64,000 nucleotides of DNA from Zopfochytrium polystomum. Taxonomy: Eukaryota > Chytridiomycota > Chytridiomycetes > Chytridiales > Chytridiaceae. The stretch is taken from the NCBI GenBank assembly GCA_025765615.1, contig JAIVFJ010000035.1:362574-426573 (forward strand). The letters are read 5' to 3'. The position numbers and the translations under genes were made by a program. Under the pieces are notes generated by a model that searched no databases, had not been told where the DNA came from, and saw only the letters and a list, made by a program, of their open reading frames with translations. Shown here in pieces: positions 46,530-56,390 of this stretch (position 1 is its first letter; each line of letters opens with the position of its first letter).

Positions 46530-47128
46530 TCAGTCGTTCTTCTTCGCCTGGATCCTGTCCGCCCAGACGTCGTCTGGGATATGGAACAGGTACACGGCGA
46601 GGATCATGACGAGCACGCAGGCGGCGCCGCCAAAGATGGTGCCCCAGAATGCGGCGGTGGGGCCGGAGGGCGGCAGGCCGGGCGAGAAGATGTAGCCGGA
46701 CAAGTCGGAGCCGAGGTTGCCCGCGGCGTTGCCGAGCCTGGACGCCCGCCGCGGCGCAGGTCTGGTTGTACGCGGCGTCCATCAAGTCGTTTGCGTCCGG
46801 GATTTCGTCGGGGTTGACGATGAGGGTAGCCGCGAAGCCGTAGTCGCGCAAAAAGGTGTTTGTCGAGTGGTCACACGCCCGCGTTCTCGTTGCGGAAGCG
46901 GATCACGGCGTACGACGCCGGTGGGATCTGGACCGTGTCGCGGGTCGGGTATCCCGAGGCCGTGTCGTCGCCGCCGGCGCCGCCGTCGTCGTCGTCATCG
47001 TCGGCCTTGCGTTGCTTGCCGTCGCGGCGTTTGCTGTCGTCGAGCGGCGAGTCAAGCGACGCCGGTTGGGGGAGGGCGGCGAGCGAAACGCAAGATCCTT
47101 TCACCAGCTTCTCTGAACTTTCGACCAA
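46530..47128 (-). pseudogene. membrane-protein gene 3' part, frame broken twice
   Basis: On the minus strand three protein-like segments follow one another in different frames. The first is VESSEKLVKGSC...DTVQIPPASYAVIRF; next CDHSTNTFLRDYGFAATLIV ending in DAAYNQTCAAA; last LGNAAGNLGSDLSGYIF and a transmembrane segment (GGAACVLVMILAVYLF) ending AKKND and a stop at 46530. Single-base changes near 46872 and 46745 would join them. Either the gene is decaying or the sequence has errors. It looks like the C-terminus of a type I membrane protein; the family is unknown. Confidence 0.5.
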
Positions 47129-47148
47129 CCACTGCAGATGAGTTTCAT

Positions 47149-48036
47149 ATGCTCGAATCTCAGGTCTTTCAGATCACTCGAGATACCCTTCAGTGTGCGT
47201 GCGGCCACCCGTATAACAGCGATGTCACCAAGGCAATTTGTCTATCTCTGGCGTTCGCCCAGTTCCACGACGCTCTACAACGCCACGAATCCCCATACGT
47301 TGGACGCTTGGATGAAGCATACCGTCACCTGGTGTCCCTTGGGCGCCCCGTTCCTGGCCATGCTGACAAGCGATCACATCTCGAACCATCCGATCTGGCT
47401 GTGTCAAAAGGCAGGGGAGGGGTGGGAGGCACCCGCGCCCTGCGACGGCCGGCGCCGCGCGATTCACCTGCCCTCGCCATTCCTATGGCCGTTCCCGCAC
47501 CAACTGGAACAGAACGATTATCTGCGCTTCTTCACGCCCACCCTCCGTACCTGCGAAAGGCCCTCCTCCGACCCAAGCCTGCCATTTTCGATCCGTTGCT
47601 CCGAATCTTCCCTAGTCCGGTTTACTCCATTCCCAAGTCCCATAACGAACTCCTTGAAGATGTACGCGGGACAATCAACCCACTCCTTTGTCAATTGCAA
47701 ACCATTATCACGGAGCAAGATGACCTCATCAAACAACTCTCAGCTACCCCTGCACCACCGCCACAACTTAGACTCGTTAGACTCGTTGATTGTGGCACCT
47801 CAACTCTGACGGCGCCCACGTCTGACAAGGCAACAGTCACACATCCAGCTGTCCAGCTTATCTCGACATCCGCCTCACCGCTCCCGCCAGCGCCCGTTCA
47901 GGACACCGCCACCTCACCATTGCCACCTACTTCTTTCGACGATTTGCCACCTCCGACTCCTCCCCTGCCCCCTCATCCACAGGCGAACTCCACACGCACC
48001 CCACAGGGCGCACGAAGGGAGTTGGCTCCGGCGTAA
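47149..48036 (+). CDS. hypothetical protein, unknown
   Basis: A 295-codon frame from an ATG at 47149; the open frame continues further upstream, overlapping the minus-strand gene. Parts look protein-like (FDPLLRIFPSPVYSIP; LCQLQTIITEQDDLIKQL), and the C-terminus is Pro-rich. Another plus-strand frame is also open over 47138-47809, so the choice is not secure. No domain recognised. Confidence 0.35.
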   Translation: MLESQVFQITRDTLQCACGHPYNSDVTKAICLSLAFAQFHDALQRHESPYVGRLDEAYRHLVSLGRPVPGHADKRSHLEPSDLAVSKGRGGVGGTRALRRPAPRDSPALAIPMAVPAPTGTERLSALLHAHPPYLRKALLRPKPAIFDPLLRIFPSPVYSIPKSHNELLEDVRGTINPLLCQLQTIITEQDDLIKQLSATPAPPPQLRLVRLVDCGTSTLTAPTSDKATVTHPAVQLISTSASPLPPAPVQDTATSPLPPTSFDDLPPPTPPLPPHPQANSTRTPQGARRELAPA

Positions 48037-48880
48037 GACAAAAACAGACTGCAGGGGACAGAGCTTCCAGAAAAAACAATTTCTCTTTTCATTTTTGCTA
48101 TAAAAATAAGTCGGCAGACCACAGCGACAGAACCTCCTGTATAAAATTGTTTTTCTCATTTTTTGTTTAAAAAATAAGAAGGTCTAGCGAAGAGACCGGG
48201 AGCGACAGAGAGACGTCTCATGTTTTTTCTTCCAGTTCCTGGCGTTTCTGAGTGGCTGGGGGGTTGTTTCCGACAGACATCCCATGTTCCCAATATTTGT
48301 CTACTGCATTGGTAGGTGTACAAGTTCGACTCTCACCCAGAGCACCCCATTCCCTTCCACTGGCTGGTCGGAGCACTTTCTCCTTCAAAGGAGAAATGGC
48401 AATTCTGTACAGACATATGGCGGGAAGATTGTTCTCCTGGTGAGGCACACTGGGGAGCACAGGGGAGGTGCTCACACTGCTGCTCCTCTGCTGGGCTCTG
48501 GGTCAGCGCACAGATTCGGCTGTGCCATCACCACTGAGCTACTACACAACTCAATACCATTGAGGCCCTTTTTGTCACAAATAGCGAAATTGTATTGATT
48601 TTGGAACCTGAGCTGCTCCACCTCCATCCTCAGTAGAGCTCGTCATTCTGCCTCCAAGGACCTTCTGTTGATTCCAGTTTGTTGTTTGCACGACTTTGGC
48701 ACTGGTGGCATTGGCCATTTGTCAAACCTGTATGAACAAGTGCTTTTGAGCTCCTAACTATGGGTGAGATGGCTGGCTAAAGTGCTGCCAATGGTGGCAA
48801 ACATTGGAAGGAACGTGATGCTTGGCATTGGTTGGCAACAGGATGGGTACTGGAACAACAACCCCAAGTGACATAAAAAG
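48037..48880. other. intergenic
   Basis: Nothing supported up to the tRNA-Gly. Confidence 0.4.
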
Positions 48881-48963
48881 GCGCTGATAGTTTAGTGGTA
48901 AAATAGACGCCTTCCACCCGTGCGAAATAGCATCAGCCCCGGATTCAATTCCCGGTCAGCGCA
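48881..48963 (+). tRNA. tRNA-Gly(TCC), probably with a short intron
   Basis: The acceptor GCGCTGA pairs perfectly with TCAGCGC, with A as discriminator. The D-arm is TAGTTTAGTGGTAAAATA. The loop CTTCCAC places TCC at the anticodon. The 3' partner of the stem (GCATC, one mismatch) lies about 12 bases further on, as for a canonical intron after position 37. The T-arm has one mismatch. It could be a weakened copy. Confidence 0.6.
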
Positions 48964-49181
48964 ATGGTTAGTCAAAGCTGCTTTTACTGATTGTGCTCGC
49001 AATTGGATTTTGAAGATCTTCATGAGGTTGGTGTTACTGTGCTGACAGTGATTGTTGTGTCTGATCACATAGTTTGCCTTTGTTTACGCACCTGTGTTGT
49101 TTGCTTATTCCTTCAGTCAAGCTGCTTTAAATATTCTTGTGGCTGGTAGAGTTTGATGCATGATTGGCTGCAGCCATCTTA
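48964..49181. other. intergenic
   Basis: AT-rich, no feature. Confidence 0.4.
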
Positions 49182-49488
49182 GACAAATCCATCTGGGCCC
49201 TACTTAGTGAAAGTGGGGCCACTATCAAGTCCACACTGTCAAGTCCACATCAAGTCAATTACTGAGTCCATTTTGTGTCTCCTTAATTGTTTTTTTTTGT
49301 CAATTTTATTGTTTTTGTTATGGTTTTCTTTCACCATTGAGTCCACACAAATGGACTCAATATGGACTCAATATGGACTCATATGAGGCCAAGTCTAATT
49401 GTTTTCTTTGTCAATTTTTTCATTTTGTTATTGTTTTCCACAAGGGCCAAAAAAACTAAGTGACCACCCACACTTTGCGCTGTCGCAG
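49182..49488 (+). repeat. AT-rich direct repeat, copy R1
   Basis: It shares about 300 bases with 52592-52926 in the same orientation: GGGCCCTACTT near the left, a tandem ATGGACTCAAT block (two to three units), T-rich stretches with CAATTTT, and CACCCACACTTTG at the right. It directly precedes the first WD40 gene copy. Confidence 0.85.
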
Positions 49489-51650
49489 TTGTCGGCGCTG
49501 CTCACGCCAGCACCCTCGGCAACACAGCCGCCGGACAAGGGTGCCGCGGCGGCTGCGTCGGGGGACTGCCACCACCACGCAACCCGCCCGATGCCGTTTT
49601 CGCCGCGCCCCGAGCCGCCGCTCATCCTGCACCGTTGGACTCACCAGCCTCGAGGCAGGGGTGGCAGCTACAGCAGGAGCAACGGCGCCAGCAACTGCAG
49701 CAGTGCCAGTGGCAGCAGCAAGACCGCCGACGCTAGCGTGCTTTAACGCCACCACCTTCACCTTCCCCATCACGCTGCCTTCCGCTCCCTTCCTCAGCAC
49801 CGCCTTCCTCACCTCCCAGTCATCCTTCCACCCCTCCTCCGCCTTCCCCTCCCCCACCACCACCACCGCCTCCCCTCGCAAAGGGAAGCAGCGGTGGCGC
49901 AACGCGGACGGCCAGCCGGGCCTCGTCGTCGGCGGCAGCAGCCTCAGCAACGCTGTGACAGCTGCAACAACGGCTGAGGCGGCGGTGATGGCCCGTACTA
50001 CATGAGCCTGACTTGGTTCGCAGACGGCGGCCGCGGTGGCCGTGCCGGCGCCGTGCTGTGGTGGCGGCGGGTGTACGCGAGGCAGGCAGCGGTGTGGTGG
50101 CGGCTGTTCCATGCGGCGACAGCGGCAGCGGGAGGCGGCAGCGGCCGCGCAGTGGTGGACGCGCACGCAGACGCTGTGTCGTGCAGCGAGGTCGTCGGAG
50201 GCGGGACCGGCTCCGCTGTGGTGGTGTCGGGGAGCTGGGATGGCACGGTCAAGGTGTGACGGGTGGTGCGCGGTGGAGGTGCGGGGTGCGTGGGTCCCGG
50301 TTGCGACGGGGCTGTGGCGGCGGCGGCGCGGGGCGAGAGGGGTGGAGGATGCGAGGGCGGGCCGCGACGGCGGATGTACTCGCCTCAGTTCCACGGGCGC
50401 GGGGCAGCGGCGGCGGACGGCGACGGCAACGAGGAGGCGGCTGCGATGGTGGCGGCAGCGCCAGTCGATGAGGGGTGGGCGGTGGGGTCGTTGTCGGCGT
50501 GCGGGCGGCTTGCGGCGTGAAGGAGACACGCTCGACGCGCTCGACGCGCACGACGCGCACGACGCAGCGGCCGCCGTCGTCACGGCATTCGGGGCGCTGC
50601 TGTCGCCACCGCACTCGGACTCGGACGCCTTGGCCACCTCGGCCGCCGTTTGTCGGCGGCGGCGCAGCGGCAGCAGGGTGCAGAGGCCGGCGGTAGTGGC
50701 GGCGCGACAGGCGGTGGTGAGGGCGATCAGAGCGGCGCAGCGGGTGGAGACGGCAGGAAGAAGCGGCAGGTGGCTGCCCTCGCCACTGTTACCGCTGTGC
50801 CGGCACCGTTCGAGTTTTTTGCGGTGCATCCACACCAGCGGTACGTTATCATTCCTCACCTTCCTCTCGTTCATCTCCGAGCAACTTACCCTCCTCGGTT
50901 CCGTTCCCCCTCCCTTGTCCAAAAAAAAAAAAAAAAAAAAAAAAAATGCAAAAAAAGTTCTCTGCCTCCACGCCAGCGGCGACCTCCTCGTCGGCTGCGC
51001 CGCCTCCTCCGCCGCCGCCCCTTCCCCTCCTCCCTCTCATCAGACGACAACCCCACGCCCTCACACACCAACGACAACAACCGCCGCCTCGCGCTCTACT
51101 CGCTCTCCGACCTGTCCCGCCCGCCCACGCACCTCACCCACCTGCGCCTTCCCGCCGCCGCCGACGTCTCTGCGGTCGACCTCCACCGCCGCTACTGCCT
51201 GGCAACGAGAATGACAATGACGACGACAGCGACACCACGCCTCCCTTGACGATTGACGATGGCGCGGCTGCGCGGCAAGGTGCGGTGCGTGGCTGGGGTG
51301 CTGTGCATGAGCGTCGCGGTGCGGGCCCAACCGCGACGGGGCGACGGGGAGGTGGAGTTGAGCGTGCTGTGTGGGTTCCAGGACGGCAACCTGCGCGGGT
51401 GGACGGTGCGGGTCGGGCAATCGAATACTTCCTCGTCCACTTCCTTTGGTTACGACGGCGGCGGCACGGGTGCGTTGTCCTTCACCGCCGCGCAAGCCGA
51501 ACTCCTCTCCTCCCTCAGCGACTGGATCCACTGGGTCGACGCCGGGTTCGACGGCGTCGGCCTGCAGGGTCCCGCCAGCCGCGACGGATGCGGTGCTGGC
51601 GGGTGTGGCTGTGGGGCCGGCGGCGCGCGGTGCTGAGGCGGTCGGTTGCG
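49489..51650 (+). pseudogene. WD40-repeat (BEACH-like?) gene, decayed copy 1
   Basis: GC-rich segments on the plus strand give WD40 blade ends in changing frames: VVVSGSWDGTVKV followed by a TGA where the second copy has TGG (50256-50258), and VLCGFQDGNLRGWTV near 51365. FEFFAVHPHQ precedes a probable exon boundary at 50839. The blade pattern with long insertions resembles the C-terminal WD40 of BEACH proteins, but no BEACH domain is seen, so that part is tentative. Multiple frame changes and the stop make it a pseudogene unless it is heavily spliced. Confidence 0.55.
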
Positions 51651-52591
51651 GTGGGCGGGGCTAGCGGCAGCGGCTTCGGTAGTAGTGGTGGCGGTGGGGG
51701 GGTGACGGCGCGGTGGGTGGTGCGGCGGCGATGGGCAGCAGGTGGTGGTGGTGGTGGAAACTGGTTGTCAGAATCCCCTGTCCTTTGACAGAAAGTGGCA
51801 GAGCGTCAGAAACAGCTCAACGAGGATGGATGTGATGGACAGAGCTAGGACAGACTATTGGCAAAAAAAATCCATCAATGTAGGCACTCATATACAAATG
51901 AAGTGGACTTAGTAATGCACTGTCTGCGCTTAGCTCAAAAAGGGGTGGAACAAATACAGTAGTGCACATGCGAGGCCAAGCACTAAGTGGTCAGGTTTCA
52001 AATCCCTGCCTCTTTAACCTTCTTTGGACCACATGAGTGTGAGACATGCGTAAGGAGAATGATTTGAAATCTTCAGAAGCATTTCAAATCAACCAACATC
52101 TGTCCAGAGGTCTGTGTGCAGTGACCAGTCTCCCCACAGAGGGAAGATGACTTGAAATCATCAGGGGCATTTCAAATCAACCAGTGGGTGTCCAGAGGCC
52201 TGGACAGAGATCTCTGCACAGCAGACAAATGGTGTTGCACACAGAGACAAAAGTCAGCTGACCTGGAGCTGCTGTGAGCTGCCCTGGTTCAACATTGGTT
52301 CAGAAAAAAGTCAGCTGAACTGGGGTAGCTGTTAACTGCCCCAGTTCAACATTTCTCTGAACCCATTGAGTGTGATTCTAATCGTATTGTCCTTGCTGGC
52401 GAAGCTTAGGAAAGCTAAGCTAGAATCACCGCTGACTTAACCCTTTTTGCTGGATTCAGATTAGGCCTTTCGGCTTACCCGACTTAGTGTAAGTCGCATC
52501 GGTGCCAGCGACGAGGCTGCCGTTGACATAGGAAGCTGGCTTCCTAGGCCCAAATCTCAACACAACCACAGACAAGCATGGGGACTGCTTT
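51651..52591. other. spacer between WD40 copy 1 and repeat R2
   Basis: No gene found. A pair of related 60-base units (TTTCAAATCAACCA...GTCCAGAGG) occurs at about 52080-52125 and 52165-52205. Confidence 0.4.
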
Positions 52592-52926
52592 CTAGACATA
52601 TCAATCCGGGCCCTACTTGGTGAAAGTGGGGCCACTTAGTGAAAGTGGGGCCACTATCAAGTCCACACTATCAAGTCCACTATCAAGTCCATTAATGAGT
52701 CCATTTTGTGTCTCCTTAATTGTTTTTTTTGTCAATTTTATTGTTTTTGTTATGGTTTTCATTCACTATTGAGTCCACACATATGGACTCAATATGGACT
52801 CAATATGGACTCAATATGGACTCATATGAGGCCAAGTCTAATTGTTTTTTTTGTCAATTTTTCATTTTGTTATTGTTTTCCACCAGGGCCAAAAAAACTA
52901 AGTCCACAGTGACCACCCACACTTTG
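52592..52926 (+). repeat. AT-rich direct repeat, copy R2
   Basis: Second copy of the repeat at 49182-49488, with one extra unit of the GTGAAAGTGGGGCCACT block and one extra ATGGACTCAAT unit. The two copies frame the first WD40 gene copy. Confidence 0.85.
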
Positions 52927-53440
52927 AGCTCTCCCACCAGCACAAAGATGACGTGATTCGACGTTCTAAGTGTCACATCTCTAAGCTAGAATTGCGAGAG
53001 AATTCCGAATCTGCAAAAAAAACTGCGGGTCGATTAGTGGCAAGCAGGGGGATATTGCAGGTTTTTCCAAAAACTCCAGATCTGAAAAACACTTCTGCTC
53101 AGGAAATCTTTTGGAGGAGGCTGTCAACCGCCGTTTCGACGCTGTAATCGTGTTCTACGCGTGCGGTTTGCTTACCTGTCCTGCCCTTATATCCTGGGCT
53201 CGGGTCTGTCCAAGGTAAACTTGGCGTCAAAAGAATTTTCGACTCTTTTTTTCTTCAGCCTCACTTAGAAATTTTTTCCAGAACGGTGGTGGACAGTTTG
53301 TAGGAGTATGATAAGCGTGTTGATTGGTCAAAAGTACATTAGAAAGGTGCTAACATCGAGATCCTGGCGGGAGGTTTCTATTAAGTAACCTTTGCAGGTC
53401 AAGGTTGGCCCAAAAAAAAAAATTGGTCCTCACTTATAAG
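52927..53440. other. intergenic
   Basis: No gene supported. Confidence 0.4.
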
Positions 53441-54545
53441 AGGTTAGGGGGCCCGTCGATCTCGTTGACGGGCATGTCGGCGGCGTCCACGACCCAGCGG
53501 TGACGCTGGATGAGGTCGGGGAGGCCGAGACGCTGTGGCTCGAGAAGCTGGTGATCACGCCAAGGCGAGGCAGTCAAAGACGCGACGAACTGGCTGCGGC
53601 GAGCAGAGACGGACCACCGCTGGCGGCGGCGCGCCAAGGCGCGGACAACGATGCACGAGTATCGCTTGCAGACCTTTACGTCGTCGTCGGCGTTCTCCTC
53701 TTCGTTCGGGCAGCAGCTCTCCCTGGGCGGCGGCGACGCGAGCAAGGCGCCGCCGCAGCCGCAGCAGCCCCGGCGACGCACTGCAAGCAGCAGCAGCAGC
53801 AGCAGCAACCACAATCAGCAGTGTCTGCTCCGCCGCCGCCAACGTCTCCTGCGTGGAAGCCGCCTACCACGACAGCCACCCCGCAGACGCGCCGCTGTCG
53901 GTCCCAGACACGCCGCTGGTGTCCCCACTGTCCCTCTGGTCCGTGGTTGGGTCCAGTGCCGTCGTTCGACCCGTATCCTCCAACAGGCGACCCAGCGACA
54001 CCGCCGTCGGCCTGACGTCGCCAACGCTCTCCGACTCGCCGCGCTGCCTGCCGCTGTCGCAGTCGTCAGCGCCGCCCACGCTAGCACCCTCGGCGACGCG
54101 GCGGCCGGACAAGGGTGCGGCGGCGGCGGCTGCTCGGCGGACTGCCACCACCACGCGACCCGCCCGACGCCGTTTTCGCGGCGCCCCGAGCCGCTGGCTG
54201 TGTCGTGCGTCAAGGTCGTCGGAGGCAGGACCGGCTCCACTGTGGTGGTGTCGGGGAGCTGGGACCGCACGGTCAAGGTGTGGCGGGTGGTGCGCGGTGG
54301 AGGTGCGGGGCGCGCGGGGTACTGATTGCGACGGGGCTACGGCGTCGTCGGTGCGCGGGCGGCCGCGGCGTGAAGGCGGCGATCAGAGCGGCGCAGCGGG
54401 TGGAGACGGCAGGAAGAAGCGGCGGGTGGCTGCCCTCGCCGCTGTTACCGCTGTGCCGGCACCGTTCCAGCTTTTGCGGTGCATCCACACCACCGGTACG
54501 TTATCATTCCTCACCTTCCTCTCGTTCATCTCCGAGTAACTTTCC
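53441..54545 (+). pseudogene. WD40 gene, decayed copy 2 with internal deletions
   Basis: Three blocks match copy 1 nearly base for base: 54065-54190 with 49494-49610, 54205-54310 with 50185-50290, and 54375-54545 with 50700-50880. The sequence between them is shorter. It retains TGG in SGSWDRTVKVW, where copy 1 has a stop. It carries a CAG/GCAGCA repeat (Gln run) near 53790. Frames change repeatedly. Confidence 0.55.
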
Positions 54546-54604
54546 TTCCTCCGGGTTAAGGTTAGGGTTAGAGTGCAGGCGGCCCTGATGTCGAGGAGAC
54601 GCAT

Positions 54605-56081
54605 TTGGAGGAGCTGAAGCGCCGGCGGGACTTGTCCCGCATGGAGGCTGAAGCCCACCCTGATGATGATCCTGTCGGGCAGAAGGACGCCTGGGCAAAG
54701 TTCAGGCAGTGGAACCGGCTGACAAAGGTGGCCATCAAACGCTACAGGAAGAGGGTGTACTCTGCTGTTCAGGATTTAGCTGTCAAGGACTTTGCTGCTG
54801 AAGCCAAGAGAATCAAGTGTCAGAAATCCAGAGTGGAGCGCACCCACTGTGCCCTCGATCCTCAGAAACTTCCAGACTATGCTGATCACTTTAGAGGAAC
54901 CATTGGGCATGAGCCAACTGGTACTGATGCTGTCAATCAGGATGTCTTAGCTGCCTGCAGTGCTGAACGACTCATGGTGCCTCTGAAGCTTTCTGAAGTT
55001 GCCTGGATCAAGAAGAATGCTGTGGAAGAGGCTTGCAAGATTGCACCCCGGGGCAAAGCCCCAGGGGAGGATGCCCTGTTTGGCGAACTGGTGTGCATTG
55101 CCCCACATGTGGTGGCTCCTGTGTTGCAGAGATTCTTCCAGTTGCTTGCAGCCCTCCAGGTGGTTCCCACACTCTGGGGGATCGCGAATGTTGCCCTGGT
55201 GTACAAAAACAAGGGGGTGAACACTGATGTGGCAAACTACAGGCCAATCTCTCTGTGCTCAAGGTTGAGGCTGGTGTATGAGCAGGTGTTGGCCCCGCAG
55301 GTGGAAAGAGTGGTTGAAGGAATGATCCACCCCTCACAGGGTGGTTTCAGGCGACACAGGTCCACCATGGACCAGGCATTCACTCTACATGAGCTTCAGC
55401 AACAGTACCCTGATCTGACTGTGGTGTACTTGGACATCAAGGCTGCCTATGATTGCACAAACAGGAACTATGTGTGGGAGTCCATCTGGAATGCCAAGAA
55501 TGACAAGAGTCCTGAGTTTACCAGGAACCAGTTGCTGCCGATTCTCAGATCCTTGTTTGACTTTAATGCGTGCCAGCTTCTGGTCATGGGCCAGAAGTCT
55601 GATCAGATTCCAGTAACGCGGGGATTTCTACAGGGAACTGTGCTATCCCCAATGCTGTTCAATGTTGCCATCAACTCGCTGCCTGAGGCGCTCTCCAGGG
55701 TGCCCCACAGCCAGTTGCAATGTGGTGGATTGAAGATCAACGCTCTGCTGTTTGCTGATGACTCTGCAGTGTTTGCACGGGACAAGGCTGTCCTTCAGAA
55801 TATGCTTGATGAAGTCCACAACTGGTCACAGAGGCGGGGCATGACCTTTGCAGCACAGAAATGTGTTGTTGTTTCCAAGACAAGGAACCTGAGATTGCAG
55901 ATGAATGGGGTGGTGCTCCCCCAGGAGAAGACTACATTGCAGCTGGGACTTGTGCGTGATTGCAACGGCATTGACTTTGAGACGTCTCTGCAGATGAGGG
56001 TGAAGAAGACTGAGAAGATGCTTCAGTTTCTGAAATCTCAAGGGTTCAATGGCTGGGGATTCCAGCCCGTGAATGCGTACA
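54605..56081 (+). pseudogene. non-LTR retrotransposon reverse transcriptase, truncated at both ends
   Basis: An open frame of 492 codons with the LINE-type fingers and palm: GKAPGEDALFGELV, NYRPISL, QGGFRRHRSTMDQ, LDIKAAYD (first catalytic Asp), QGTVLSPMLFN and LLFADDSAVFA (FADD catalytic pair). No endonuclease domain precedes it, and no ATG is near its left end, so it is 5'-truncated, as is usual for LINE copies. TTAGGGTTAG lies just upstream. At 56082 the Ty3/gypsy LTR begins and removes the C-terminus. The catalytic residues are intact, suggesting a young copy. Confidence 0.9.
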
Positions 56082-56390
56082 TGTCAGGAACAGGGCAGGA
56101 CAGGACAAGGCAGACAAGGAACTGAGAGGAGTGATGATTGTATTGGAAACAATAATTCACTTGAGGGATGGGACAGGTCCCCCATCCCCCTTTTATACCT
56201 TTTGAGAGTGTTCCTTGTCAAGACTCCAAGAAAGTTCCAGAAAGAGCAATTAGTAATGCAATGATACCAATGATACCAATGACAACAAGACAAGTCAGGA
56301 AAGCAAAGAAGGTTCCAGAAGGTTCCACAAGGTTCCATGAAGGAATGTTCTAGAAGGTTCCAGAAGGTTTCCAGAGGGTGATTCATAACA
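56082..56390 (-). repeat. 3' LTR (309 bases)
   Basis: TG...CA ends. It is the same as the 5' LTR apart from one substitution and missing heat-shock pentamers (four instead of seven in the main array, 56347-56366) and a missing neighbouring unit. Confidence 0.95.

Noticed and set aside
49328..52830. Tandem ATGGACTCAAT units as a possible CRISPR-like array
   Set aside because: There are only two or three contiguous short units without spacers, inside a eukaryotic dispersed repeat.
5530..54575. Scattered TTAGGG-like motifs as evidence of an internal telomere
   Set aside because: Only a few isolated copies exist, close to the number expected by chance for an 8-mer on both strands in 64 kb.
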